From Entonaema liquescens (lineage: Eukaryota > Ascomycota > Sordariomycetes > Xylariales > Xylariaceae), in contig CADCSX010000010.1 of the NCBI GenBank assembly GCA_902805475.1, positions 1,354,001 to 1,418,000 on the forward strand: a stretch of DNA of 64,000 nt, written 5' to 3'. How positions within the stretch are numbered: the stretch's first letter is position 1; each line of letters starts with the position of its first letter. Below are positions 22,556-32,991 of the stretch, piece by piece. The position numbers and the translations under genes are program-made. The notes beneath the pieces were generated by a model that was given only the letters and a program-made list of their open reading frames with translations, did no database searches and was not told where the DNA came from.

Positions 22556-24126
22556 ATTTGCGGAGTCTTGATGAATGGGCAACGTCAACTAGAGTTGTGG
22601 GCGGCGCTGAACCGGTTTAATTCTAAATCACCGGTAATGCCCTGTCGGTTATACTATGACACTAACGACGGGGTAAGACGCTTTAGTAGCGCGCCGAGAT
22701 ATGATCCTGTTCGAAACCAGTAAATCTGTGGAGCATGAGATGGTTGGGACGTTTTGAAAGAAACGGTAGTGTATCATCCCCGAGAGCCTTGCATCCCAAG
22801 GATCGGGTTGAACTTATGAATCTCGTCTCTAATACCGAACTTCATGCCCCTCATTCCCCTTACCACCCTGGTAATACTTGGCCACCACCTACGTACCTAC
22901 GTATGTAAGTACCTAACCTACATGAGTTCGCTTCCTGTTAACCCCACCTCGGTCGCATATATCGTTGCTAGTGTAATCGGTAATTTGTTCGTTACACTAG
23001 TATCTTCACCGGGAGATGATGAATAATGAATTACATAGACTATTCCGTATCCAATATAGATAGCTTTTAGGACACCCACATATAAGTATTATTGGTTTCC
23101 TATCCTGCGTATTTATATTTTACATATGCGCACAGATATCTAGTACTATCTCGATACCAGCACAGTCAGGCTTAAGCTACTATAGGAGCTTCGCATTATA
23201 TCTAAAGCTTATGCGATTATAACAAAAGCCGACCTTCCTTACCGCCGCAGTAGAAAACCAGAGAGATCTGAACTACAATGCGGGCTAGATCTTTATGTGT
23301 GCATCAGTCGTGTTTCGTTGCACATGAGACCAAGCCATTTCTAACGGCTTTCATGTGATCAGCAGAACAACATGTCGTGAAACTCGACGAGGACACTAGC
23401 TGAGCTTTAGCTATTTCTAGAATATAGGAATTCGATTAGTTATACGAGTCTTGTCTTAAGTCCGATGCTGCTATCTTACAAGAATTAATATGCAAAGTTA
23501 TATACTGACTCAAATATAGTGTAGCGATATTAGAATGACTCGATGTTGTCTTGCGTCATAAGATGAGTTAAGAATAGAACAAACTAGCCGGCAATCTTAC
23601 TATAATAAGTTTATGTAGAGGAGACGTTTTAGATAGCTTCATTACTAATTAAATCGTGTTGAATAGGTAGTATCAAGTAGAAACCTACTCTGTTAGCTAA
23701 TGATCTCCTGTAGTATTAAAATATACTACTTAAGAACTCTAATATTTCTACTGTCTAGAGTTGTCTATATTGAGCCACGCCCTATGCTTCGTTGACGAAT
23801 TAACCAACACAACCCACTCCATCTTCGATTACTCATGATAACTGAGCGTCGCCATAGTTTGCGGATTATGCCTTCGCCCGCGTTATGACCCAAACCCCCG
23901 GATACGCCGCGAAAATCAACCCATACCAACCCGTACCGTCGGGTATCACTGTGGAACACTATTCGGGATCAACATCGGAAGCTCAGATGATTGGCCCCGA
24001 TGTACCCGAGCCTCAAGGCTAGCTCTTAATCCCGTTACTCTTTACGGACCGCGCGATAATTGGACGAACAGATGTTCGAACATAAGACCTTCGTATTTCC
24101 GGCGCTTCGCAGACCCCCATCTCACC
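22556..24126. other. AT-rich intergenic region, no gene seen
   Basis: About 1.6 kb. The left part should carry the ALDH promoter. From about 23030 to 23760 it is strongly AT-rich with dense stops in all frames, as in mutated repeat relics, but I could not identify an element. No gene. Confidence 0.5.
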
Positions 24127-24569
24127 TCATCGACCACCGTAGATGTCCTGCCTCTCGAGTATCGACCGACTCCTAATCTGGCTTGTGAACTCCTCGACTT
24201 CCATCTTGACGATGTGCTCCCCGGGAACGACGACCAGGCCCAGGTACCGCGACGTCATGTCTAGCGCTACCTTGTCTGCGCCGGAAGCGGAGCTCGCGGT
24301 GGTGGCGGCGGCTTCGGCTCGTTTTTGCTGCGGCGGCTCGCGGTACTCGTAGGTGAGCGCTAGGACTATGTTGCTATGCTAGGGAGATCACGCGTGTTAA
24401 TATGCTGAAATCGAGACGTGATCGGGTAGAGAGGGCGACGACAAACCGTATCTGTGCATTTGAACATTCCTATGAAAATGCGCCCGTCTGTTGTGTAAAT
24501 ACGCAGGTTCTTGCCGAGTAGTGACTTGAGGAACGTTTCCGCCTCTGCGGGTTCCGTGTTATCCCCCAT
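24127..24569 (-). CDS. naa38: LSM-domain auxiliary subunit of NatC acetyltransferase (Naa38-like)
   Basis: Exon 1 24569-24447 and exon 2 24378-24127 (68-bp intron) give 124 aa. The Sm fold is visible: FLKSLLGKNLRIYTTDGRIF is Sm motif 1, continued across the intron as GMFKCTDTHSNIVLALTYEY; the second half has YLGLVVVPGEHIVKMEVEEF. The acidic Asn of canonical Sm1 is replaced in the manner of the LSMD1/Naa38 group, where this subunit joins Naa30 and Naa35 to acetylate N-terminal Met-hydrophobic residues. An Ala/Ser-rich insertion sits between the two motifs. Another LSM family member cannot be ruled out. Confidence 0.85.
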
Positions 24570-25094
24570 AGCCTTATAGCGGATATACCTTCAAGCTAAC
24601 TAGGTAGTCTTAAGTATTTTAAGGTGGAATTGGATTGAGTATAGTTCGCTTTCTCATTTGGTCGTGCGCGACTACGAAGCGTGTGTTTGTGCTGAAGGGA
24701 AGAGCTGCGAAGAGGGGCAAGGCGTATAGGGCTTATCGATAGAGAGCTACACCTTTGATAAGCTCGACCCTTGCAACTTGCAGCTGCCACCACCTAGGTT
24801 AATGAACTGACAGGGATCACCCTGTAAGTCAAGTCTAGACGCGGTCGCTGTCGCGGCGCGGTGCGGCGTCGAGTCATCGTCATCATCATTTCTACCTCTT
24901 CATATTATTTCCAGGCAACAACAAGCTTTCTATCTCTTATCTAATCAAAATTAAATCCACGACGCTCCGATGGACGCCGCTAACCATGCGGATAAATCTC
25001 CATTGTATATGAAGGTTGCACTTCAATCCTATAGCATCAAGAAATAAAACAACGTTAAAACAACGCTCACTGATCGTGTTAACCCTGCGTCGTC
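24570..25094. other. Divergent promoter region of naa38 and rad2
   Basis: The two genes are divergent and 525 bp apart. Nothing else is seen apart from a short CATCAT run near 24877-24890. Confidence 0.5.
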
Positions 25095-28000
25095 ATGGGT
25101 GTTAACGGGCTCTGGACCGTGGTGCAGCCCTGCGCTCGCCCGACGAACCTCGCCACACTAAATCGTAAACGTCTCGCTGTCGATGCATCTATCTGGATAT
25201 ATCAGTTTCTCAAGGCCGTCCGTGATAAGGAAGGGAATGCTCTGCGCAACTCGCACGTTGTCGGCTTCTTCCGCCGCATATGTAAACTGCTATGGTTCGG
25301 TATTCAACCCGTCTTTGTGTTCGATGGTGGCGCCCCCGCTCTGAAACGCCAGACTATTACGAACCGAAAGCGGAGGCGGGAGGGCCGAAGAGAAGATGCG
25401 GTTCGCACGGCGGGAAAACTTCTGGCTGTGCAGATGCAGCGGATAGCGGAGGAAGAGGACGAGAAGCGTCGGAGACGAGTGGAACGTGAAGAGGGGGAGA
25501 GACCCGACGTAGACGAACCTGCGGAAGAACTTCCGGATGCAGACCAGCTGGTTTATGTAGACGAGCTAGGGATGAGCCAAGCCGAACGGCAAAAAAACAG
25601 GAAGTTTTACAAGCAAGACGCCTATCACTTACCAGACCTGGACAGGGGAATTGAAGGGATGGGACGGCCTGAGGATCCGCGCATTATGAGCATTGAGGAG
25701 TTGGAGGAATATGCAAGGCAATTTAACAGTGGCGAGGATATTAACGTTTACGACTTCAGCAAGATCGACTTTGAAGGCGAGTTTTTCAAGAGTTTACCGC
25801 CTGTCGATAGATATAATATTCTCAACGCAGCGAGAATACGAAGCCGATTAAGGATGGGATTGAGTAAAGAGCAATTGGATGGCATGTTTCCCGATAGGAT
25901 GGCATTTTCTCGATTTCAAATCGAGAGAGTGCGGGAGAGAAACCACTTAACACAAAGGCTTATGCAGGAAGCCGGAATGACTGGAACTGATCTGACCCTG
26001 GCGAAAAACGCGCGTATAGCGGGCGAGAAAGATCGCGAATATATATTGGTCAAGAATGAGGGGGCCGAGGGTGGATGGGCCCTTGGTGTTGTCAGTAAAG
26101 AGAAAGATCGCGGCGAGATACACAAACCTATCGATGTTGACGCCCTGGATTTCCAGTACCAGGCTAAAGAGGAAGACGATGAGGATTGGGAAGATGACGA
26201 TTTTGAGGATGTACCCATTGAAGGTGTAAATCGGCTACCGAAAGTCCAGTCTGGATATGAAGCTAGATTGCAGAATGATCAACAAATTTTTGCTGATGAC
26301 GAAGATGAATCACTATTCGTTGAGGGGGGCTTGGAAGATAATTTCAACGACCTCTTCGAGTCTCGTAATGGGGAGGACGTTCTTATTGACGACGAAGAAG
26401 AGGATGTTAACCGAGCTATTGCTTTATCCCTAAGGAATCAGCATGGAGTGACCTCATCGGGACCGGAAAAAGGAGAGGAAGAGGAAGAAGAATTCGAAGA
26501 CGTTCCTGCTCCCCGGTGGACTCAAAAGGCCACTGAAGAGGCAAAGCCGATAGCCTCCACCAGCGGGAATATGATCGCGCACATCGTGAACAACAGAGCC
26601 AATGCAGCAATATCCAAGCCTGCACCAGCACGACGGGATAGCAACGAGAGTAGTGATAGCGAAGTCGATCTACGCGCTGCTCTAACAAAAAGGAAAAAGA
26701 AAGCACCAGTCTTTAAATCCCAGTCTGTTCCAACTGTTCCAAACGTGAAGAACCCATTTGATGGACCTTTGCCGTTTGAGAAACTGGATTGGAAGTCTAG
26801 TATCTTTGCAAATAAAGAGAAAAAGGCTCCTGCTAAAGTTGTTGAGAAGGAAGTGGAACAAGAACCAGCGTCTGATGAGCTTGCAGGTGGTTTCATACGA
26901 GAGGGCGACGAAGACGCCGACGATGATGAGAAGGTACAAGAAAGCGAAGCAGCGCGTCCACTACCACCATGGATGATACAGGATGAATCGGATATCCGTG
27001 AATCCTTAAAGGCACAACGAGCCATCGAGCATGAAATTAATGAAGCAGATCGAGAAGCTGCGCTCGAAGAGGAAAGACGGCGGCGTAAGGATGCGATTAT
27101 TGAGATCGAGTCCTCAGACGACGAAAGCGATGTTCAAATTGTCGATGCATCCGTATTAACGCCTCAGAAGAGTCCTATGCATGTAGCAGAAGATCGCAGT
27201 GCACCACGACTATCTCCTGCTACTTTAACAAGAGTAAATCCTCCAGTTGCCGACAAGGAAACTCAGAGTGAAGATACGCGCCGTGCAGATATTGTACAGG
27301 AGCAAATTACTTCCCAAATTGAGGCCATTAATGATACAGTGCTTAGTCCTAAGCCGGCATCCAAATCAGCTTCACCAGAACCGGATTTTGAAGAAGTCGA
27401 AATTTTACAACCACCGGAAGAGCCCGTCAGTAATGATGTTGCCCCACAGTCAGCATCTCCTGAACCTACTTTCGAGGATGTTGATGCACCCGCGCCAGAA
27501 GCTTTTGAGTCACCTGTCAGATCGAATCCCGTAGCCGATACTACTAACGATGAGATTTTCGGTGATGCCGAGTTCGACGATGACGAATTTAGCGATCCTG
27601 AGGAAGAAGAGCTACTTGCTCAGATGGCCGAAGAAGCTGAAGAGCATGCCCGCTTTGCTAGTCAACTGAATAACAAATCTGAAAAGGAGAATCAGGAAGC
27701 TTATGAGCGAGAACTTAAGGCACTGCGGACACAGCAGAAGAAAGACCGAAGAGATGCAGACGAAGTTACCCAAATAATGATTACCGAATGTCAGGCTTTA
27801 TTACGATATTTTGGTATTCCTTATATCACCGCGCCAATGGAAGCAGAAGCCCAATGTGCTGAGCTAGTAAAACTTGGCTTGGTTGACGGTATAGTGACAG
27901 ACGATTCGGATATATTCTTATTTGGTGGCACACGGGTATACAAGAACATGTTCAACAGCAACAAGTTGGTGGAATGTTATCTTGGATCCGATCTTGAGAA

Positions 28001-28870
28001 GGAGCTATCACTCTCTCGCGAGCAACTTATATCTTTAGCCCAATTGCTCGGTTCCGATTACACAGAAGGTCTCCCGGGGGTCGGACCCGTAACTGCCGTC
28101 GAGATCCTTTCCGAGTTTCCCGGTAGAGACGGGCTCGTGAAGTTTCGCGAATGGTGGCAAGACGTCCAGATAAACAACCGACCAAAGGAAGCAGATCAGG
28201 GATCAACTTTCCGAAGAAAATTCCGCAAATCACAAGCTACGAAGCTATTTTTACCTCCCGGCTTCCCCAATCTAGCTGTATACGATGCTTACCTACACCC
28301 GGAGGTCGACAGCACACCGGACCAGTTCCAATGGGGCGTTCCCGACGTGGCAGGCCTACGACAGTTCCTAATGAGCACGATCGGGTGGAGCGAGGACCGT
28401 ACAGACGAAGTCCTCGTCCCGGTAGTCAGGGACATGAACCGCCGCGAGGCCGAAGGTACGCAGAGCAACATCACGAGGTTTTTCGAGGGCGCCGTAGGCG
28501 TCGGAGCGAAGGAAGCGTTTGCGCCGAGACAAAGGGTCCAGGGAAGCAAGCGCATGGCCGAAGCGGTTAATAAGCTGCGCGCAAACGCCGTAGTTGAGGG
28601 TATCTCTACCACCACCGCAGATGCGGAAGTAGAAGACGAGAGTCCCGCGCCACCCCACAGCAGATCGGACGGAGGAAGAGGAAGATTACGATTGACGACG
28701 ACGACGACGACAATGATGATGATGATGAATACGCCGATGGCGGCGAGGCAAATAAGAGTCAAGATAATGGCGTTAAGAAAACTAGGAGTAGGCAAAAGGG
28801 TAAGGGCGCGAAGAGGGGAAGAGATCTAAGGCGTCTACATAATTGTCTTTTTCTCCTAACTAGACCGTGA
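25095..28870 (+). CDS. rad2: Nucleotide-excision-repair endonuclease RAD2/XPG, C-terminus frameshifted
   Basis: Structure-specific nuclease making the 3' incision in nucleotide excision repair. A single exon from MGVNGLWTVVQPCARPT. The N-terminal nuclease block has VDASIWIYQF and VFDGGAPALK. A long acidic spacer includes an LxxALxxS-like ubiquitin-binding candidate, EDVNRAIALSLRNQ, near residue 436. The internal nuclease block is at about 895-950 (FGIPYITAPMEAEAQCAEL, GIVTDDSDIFLFGG), followed by a helix-hairpin-helix (LLGSDYTEGLPGVG). A PCNA-binding box QSNITRFF starts near Q1123. As read, the frame ends at 28829 in a run of Thr and Met. Adding one C to the C4 run 28653-28656 gives instead GRRKRKITIDDDDDD, an acidic stretch and a basic nuclear-localisation tail ending at 28870 (about 1258 aa). 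That is the expected family ending. Confidence 0.95.
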
Positions 28871-29248
28871 TACTGTAGAATTATTTTTAGAGGGCCTAGG
28901 CCTTGATAGGTGTCTGTACATATAATCGATGTTAAAAATATTATACTAGAAACAGGATGGAGATTTCTATGCATCGTAAGAAGTCTATTATTTAAGCGTG
29001 TGATTTTGTTATGACTGAGACATATTTGTCTGGTTCTAGTCTTACTGATAAGAACTTCATAAAACTGAGTTGCCTGCTATTAAGGTACGATCGAACTAAA
29101 TAGATTTTGTGTGAAGCATTAAGGAAAACGATAGTCGTAGCGAGACGAAATGAAAAAAAAAAAAAAAAGCTACCCTAGGCTATTTTTGACAAAAAAGATA
29201 TCATTATTTTACATTTAGCAAAATCTAGATGGAATATACGCAAAAGTT
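28871..29248. other. rad2 3' flank
   Basis: AT-rich, with an A run near 29153-29168. No gene. Confidence 0.5.
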
Positions 29249-29349
29249 TGATCAACGCAGGGATCGAACCTGCGACCTTCTGTGTCCTCACAATAGCACT
29301 GTACAGTGGAGTTGTAAGACAGACGTGATAACCACTACACCAGTTGACC
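29249..29349 (-). tRNA. tRNA-Val (TAC anticodon) with intron
   Basis: On the minus strand the acceptor stem GGTCAAC pairs with GTTGATC; discriminator A. The D arm is TGGTGTAGTGG. The anticodon stem TCTGT/ACAGA encloses a loop with TAC at 29316-29314. A 28-nt intron (29312-29285) interrupts the loop one base 3' of the anticodon, the canonical eukaryotic position. The T arm is GCAGG TTCGATC CCTGC. Confidence 0.95.
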
Positions 29350-30098
29350 TTGAGATGTGATTGCTCACAACCTCGAATGGAAATTCGGCGTCGTACAATG
29401 CGTTATATTGCTTTGAGCGTTAGCGGACGACCTTTGTGTAATTAGCGCACTTGGGTTCCCCATTCCAACCTGGTAGAATGGAAATACACTGTAGAATAAT
29501 GGCGCTAGGAAGAGACTACAGAAACTTTGGGCTTAAACTTTTTTGATTGGTGGTTTGGATCGCATGTAGGTATGAAATAAAACTTCTTGGCTTCACTATT
29601 TCATTTGTTTCCCCTCAACGTGGCAGTTATATAGTATGTCTTATGTCTAAGATGCCTATTTACAATTACTAGAGGTATATATAAGTAGGTATTTTTTAGA
29701 ATTCACAAAAAGTAAAAGTAAATGGATGAAACATGTTTAAGGACTGTGTATAGTTAAGGCTCCCAAGAGAGGGTAAAGGGTGGAAGTTTACCAAGTTTAC
29801 TAAGTTTACCATGTTGATCAACCAACAGACCTGCAGGTTGATTGTAACTGCTATATAAAATGATACCTCAGAACCCGTTTGCTCTTCCCTCTCCATGTAA
29901 AAGTCCCGGACTTCACCTTCCATCTCAATCACAATCGGTAATTACGGCAAGCAAGAAAATAGCAAAGTCCTTATCGATAACTGAGCTAGATACTACATAG
30001 TAGAAACTCTACGCAAGCTCAACTTTAAGATTTAGCTTGCGAAACTGTTCAACTCTTATAAGATAAGAATAAAAAAATAAAATAAAAAGAGAAACACA
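29350..30098. other. Intergenic, no gene seen
   Basis: AT-rich spacer between tRNA-Val and the mitochondrial RRF gene. It has a short ORF with repeated V-N-L codons at about 29790-29815, caused by a TTTAC-type repeat. No gene. Confidence 0.5.
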
Positions 30099-31095
30099 AT
30101 GCGAATCACGGCTACCAGAGCACTGCTACGTCAAAGCCGAGCTCATTCCCAGCTTGGGAGAGTGTCAGTCTTCCCAATTGACTTAAATTTGAAACACATT
30201 CGCCCAACCGTAGGTATATATATATACTGACGCTTCTCTCCAAACCAGCCCGGACGTAACTCGGTCGCACACAGACACCATCACCCCGCCATCCCTCCTT
30301 CGCCCATGCATACTACCTCTACCTCTACCACCCCCTTTATACCCCGCGGGTAACAGCCCTCTTCGTGCCCTTCACACGACGTCCGCCGTGTGGAAGGCCA
30401 AAGCGTCCAAGGACAAGAACCACAAGAAACAAGCCTCTGCTACTACCACCAGCAGCAACACCACAGCAGCAGCAGACGAGGGCGACGACCCCAACGGGCC
30501 CAAACACCCGACCGCGAACCCGGAGGAACCCCTCAACTTCGCCGACGTGGAGTCGCGCGTGCGCCGCCACGACGAGCACCACCGCGAGCTGCTCAAGAAG
30601 CTGCGGGTGGGCGGGCGCTTCAACCCGGACGTGGTGGGGGCGCTGCGCGTGCAGCCGGACCGCAAGGACGCGGGGACGACGTACCCGCTGCGGGAAGTGG
30701 CGCAGGTAGTCGCGCGGGGCGGGCGGACCATCAGCCTGATCGCGCACGAGGCGGCGTACGTCAAGCCCATCATGAGCGCGGTCCAGGCCAGCGCCGACTT
30801 CAACCAGCAGCCGCAGCGCGACCCGGACAACGAGCTGGAGCTGATCCTCAAGATCGAGCCCGAGACGCGCGACGATCTGCTCAAGAGGGCTAAGGCCGTG
30901 TGCAACGACTGGAGGGATAGGGTCAGGAGCGTCCGCCAGAAACGCGATAAGCAGCATGTCACCTGGCAGAAGGGAGGCGAGATCGGTCCCGATCTCAAGA
31001 GGACCGCGGATAAGGAGCTGGATAAGATTATTAAGGCTAAGATGACGGAGATTGATAACCTGGAGAAGGATACGATTAAGACTCTGCCTGTTTAA
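30099..31095 (+). CDS. rrf1: Mitochondrial ribosome recycling factor
   Basis: Releases mitochondrial ribosomes from mRNA after termination. The conserved RRF body runs from LNFADVESRVRRHDEHH to the stop at 31095, with the paired helical signature LKIEPETRDDLLKRAKAVCNDW and RDRVRSVRQKRDKQHVTW. Upstream the frame is open to about 30249 and includes RALHTTSAVWKAK, a mitochondrial cleavage-site pattern. The N-terminus is best explained by exon 1 30099-30163 (MRITATRALLRQSRAHSQLG, also presequence-like) and an intron 30164-30248 with a weak donor GTCAGT, a CTGAC branch site and acceptor CCAG; this gives 303 aa in phase. The better-looking donor GTAGGT at 30210 gives the wrong phase. The start is therefore less sure than the body. 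Confidence 0.9.
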
Positions 31096-31348
31096 GGGGG
31101 TCAGGAGAACTTGATGGCTATTATGTATACGGACATTATTGCCTTGGAATATATAGGGGTATAATGTGGTCCGGCTTCATCAGCAGAGGTGTGCATAGTC
31201 GCATGGCCTAGATGTATAATAGACTACTTATTGTTACATGCGTCGCGTAGTAACGGTACATTTTACGTCCCAAGCCTGAATCTAAAGGCGTGGAATTATA
31301 TATTTACATCCGAATTCCCACCAGGATAACGTACAAGTATCAGATAAA
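31096..31348. other. Short convergent spacer
   Basis: Shared 3' flank of the RRF gene and its convergent neighbour. No gene. Confidence 0.4.
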
Positions 31349-32617
31349 TCATGGCTTCGCCTCTGATTCTGCAGCATTGCTATTAGCCGCAGCCGCCGGC
31401 TGGCCCAATATACTCCGAACCTTAGCCTCGATACTCCTCTCCGCGTGCGCGTTCCACGTGCCGTCCCTGCGGACATAGCTGCGCAGAGTGCCAATCGTGT
31501 CGTTGGGATCCGCGTACTTGGGGCCCTCGCCGTACTTGCCGAGCAGCGCGTCCTCCAACACGGCGGTCTTGACCTCGGCGGGAGCGTGGAACGGCTTCTT
31601 CTTGAGGGCCTGCTTCTTCCACAGCCGGCCCTCGTCCGACGGCGGCACGAACACTCCATTCCCCTTCTTCCACGCCTCCACCATGGTGAACGGCGTCTGC
31701 AGATACTCCGGGTGGTACGCCTGGCCGCCGCCGAGGATGCGCGCCTGCCGCAGCACCGTCTCGCCCTGGCCGAAGGGCGTCGAGGACATGGGTACCGAGG
31801 GGCCCCAGCCCGCGAGGGTGTCTAGCGAGAGGCTGGGGTTGAAGGCCATGGTCGTGCCGGTCTCCTTGTCTTCCAGGTACGTCTTGATTCGGAAATTATT
31901 CGTTATTGCTTCCTCGTCCTCTTGTTCCTGCTGCTCTCGCGTCTTGCGCCTCCTACCGCCTTCCTCCTCGCCATCTCGCCCACGGCGTCGTCCTCGTCCC
32001 CGTCCACGTCCCCCTCCGCCTCCTCTCCCTCTCCCTCGCCGCGGCCGGTCGTCGGAACCACGCATCATTGGCCCCCCTCCCCTTCCTTGTCTTGGGGGTC
32101 CGCCTCGAGATCCGGGGAATCCACCAGGTCCGCCAGGTCCACCAAATCCACCAAATCCACCACGAGACGGGAAGCCAATAGGGCCACCGCGCCCGCGGCC
32201 GACGAACCCGCCTCTTATGATATTCGGGCCGCCGCTTGCGGCGAATTGAGGCGGCGGGGTGAAAGACGCAGTCCGCGTGATGCCCGTGAAGCCGCCGGGT
32301 ATGTTCTTCATAGTGATGATATTCGAGCCTTGCGACTGAGCGGGGGCGGGGTTGGGAGTGGGAGCTTCCGCAGGATTCCGGTTTGGTCTGGTATTGCTGT
32401 CTATGGTCGCAAACAGCTCGTTCGCAGCGGCGAAGGAACGCTGGCGACCGGTCGGTCTGTCGGAGTTGTTGTTGTCGTTGTCGTTGTCGTTGTCGTCATC
32501 GTTGCACCGGGAAGCGGAGACGGAGAATTGCCGCAGGGACGCGGCGATGCCGTCGGTGACTCGGTTGAGGTCTGGCCTGGTGCGGCCGACGGCGGAGTGT
32601 AATGGGTGCCGGATCAT
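31349..32617 (-). CDS. Arg/Gly-rich protein with mitochondrial presequence, conserved fungal, unknown function
   Basis: Single exon, 422 aa. The N-terminus MIRHPLHSAVGRTRPDLNRV then SLRQFSVSASRC looks like a mitochondrial presequence with a typical SVSASR cleavage region. An Asp/Asn run follows. The centre (about 130-215) is an RGG-rich stretch of GRGRGG and RGGFGGFGG repeats leading into a basic RRRGRDGEE segment, a composition common in RNA-binding proteins. The C-terminal half is a folded-looking domain with MAFNPSLSLDTLAGWGPSVP and YGEGPKYADPNDTIGTLRSY. I recognise the pattern as conserved in Sordariomycetes but have no function for it. Together with the neighbouring mitochondrial RRF a role in mitochondrial RNA or translation is possible; this is inference. 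Confidence 0.75.
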   Translation of the reverse strand: MIRHPLHSAVGRTRPDLNRVTDGIAASLRQFSVSASRCNDDDNDNDNDNNNSDRPTGRQRSFAAANELFATIDSNTRPNRNPAEAPTPNPAPAQSQGSNIITMKNIPGGFTGITRTASFTPPPQFAASGGPNIIRGGFVGRGRGGPIGFPSRGGFGGFGGPGGPGGFPGSRGGPPRQGRGGGPMMRGSDDRPRRGRGRGGGGGRGRGRGRRRGRDGEEEGGRRRKTREQQEQEDEEAITNNFRIKTYLEDKETGTTMAFNPSLSLDTLAGWGPSVPMSSTPFGQGETVLRQARILGGGQAYHPEYLQTPFTMVEAWKKGNGVFVPPSDEGRLWKKQALKKKPFHAPAEVKTAVLEDALLGKYGEGPKYADPNDTIGTLRSYVRRDGTWNAHAERSIEAKVRSILGQPAAAANSNAAESEAKP

Positions 32618-32991
32618 GGCGTGACGGACCCAATTGCGGGAATGTGAAATGGTTTTTTGGAAAGCCCCCCCGGTTTGGTTTCGAGGTTTCGAGGTTTCTC
32701 TCTTTCAAATTTTCGAGATTTAGAAATTCTCCCGAAGCTTTGGCGGTGATTGCGTTAATTGGATAATGTGTTTAAGCGGGGTTTGAAGTGGAATATGACT
32801 GTATGCGATACCCACTTTCAACTTCTCCTTTTTTAAAGTCCAGTCCAAACAGTCAACAAGCTACCTAGGTAGTCTGGCTTCATGTTACTAACATTAATTA
32901 AATTCACCCAAGGTTGTCTAATCATGTCGTTCAATTTCCTTTTTCTAAACCCTCAGCGCTAGTATTATAGATTACATCCATAGTAAACATC
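32618..32991. other. Spacer between two minus-strand genes
   Basis: Promoter of the RGG gene and 3' flank of SSADH; no gene or notable motif apart from duplicated CGAGGTTT units near 32683-32697. Confidence 0.4.

Noticed and set aside
30337..30998. Two minus-strand ORFs above 200 codons opposite the RRF gene
   Set aside because: They are antisense shadows of a GC-rich coding exon; the plus strand has the conserved RRF domain.
31488..32602. Long plus-strand ORFs opposite the RGG protein
   Set aside because: Low-complexity antisense of Gly/Arg codons (Pro and Ser/Thr runs).
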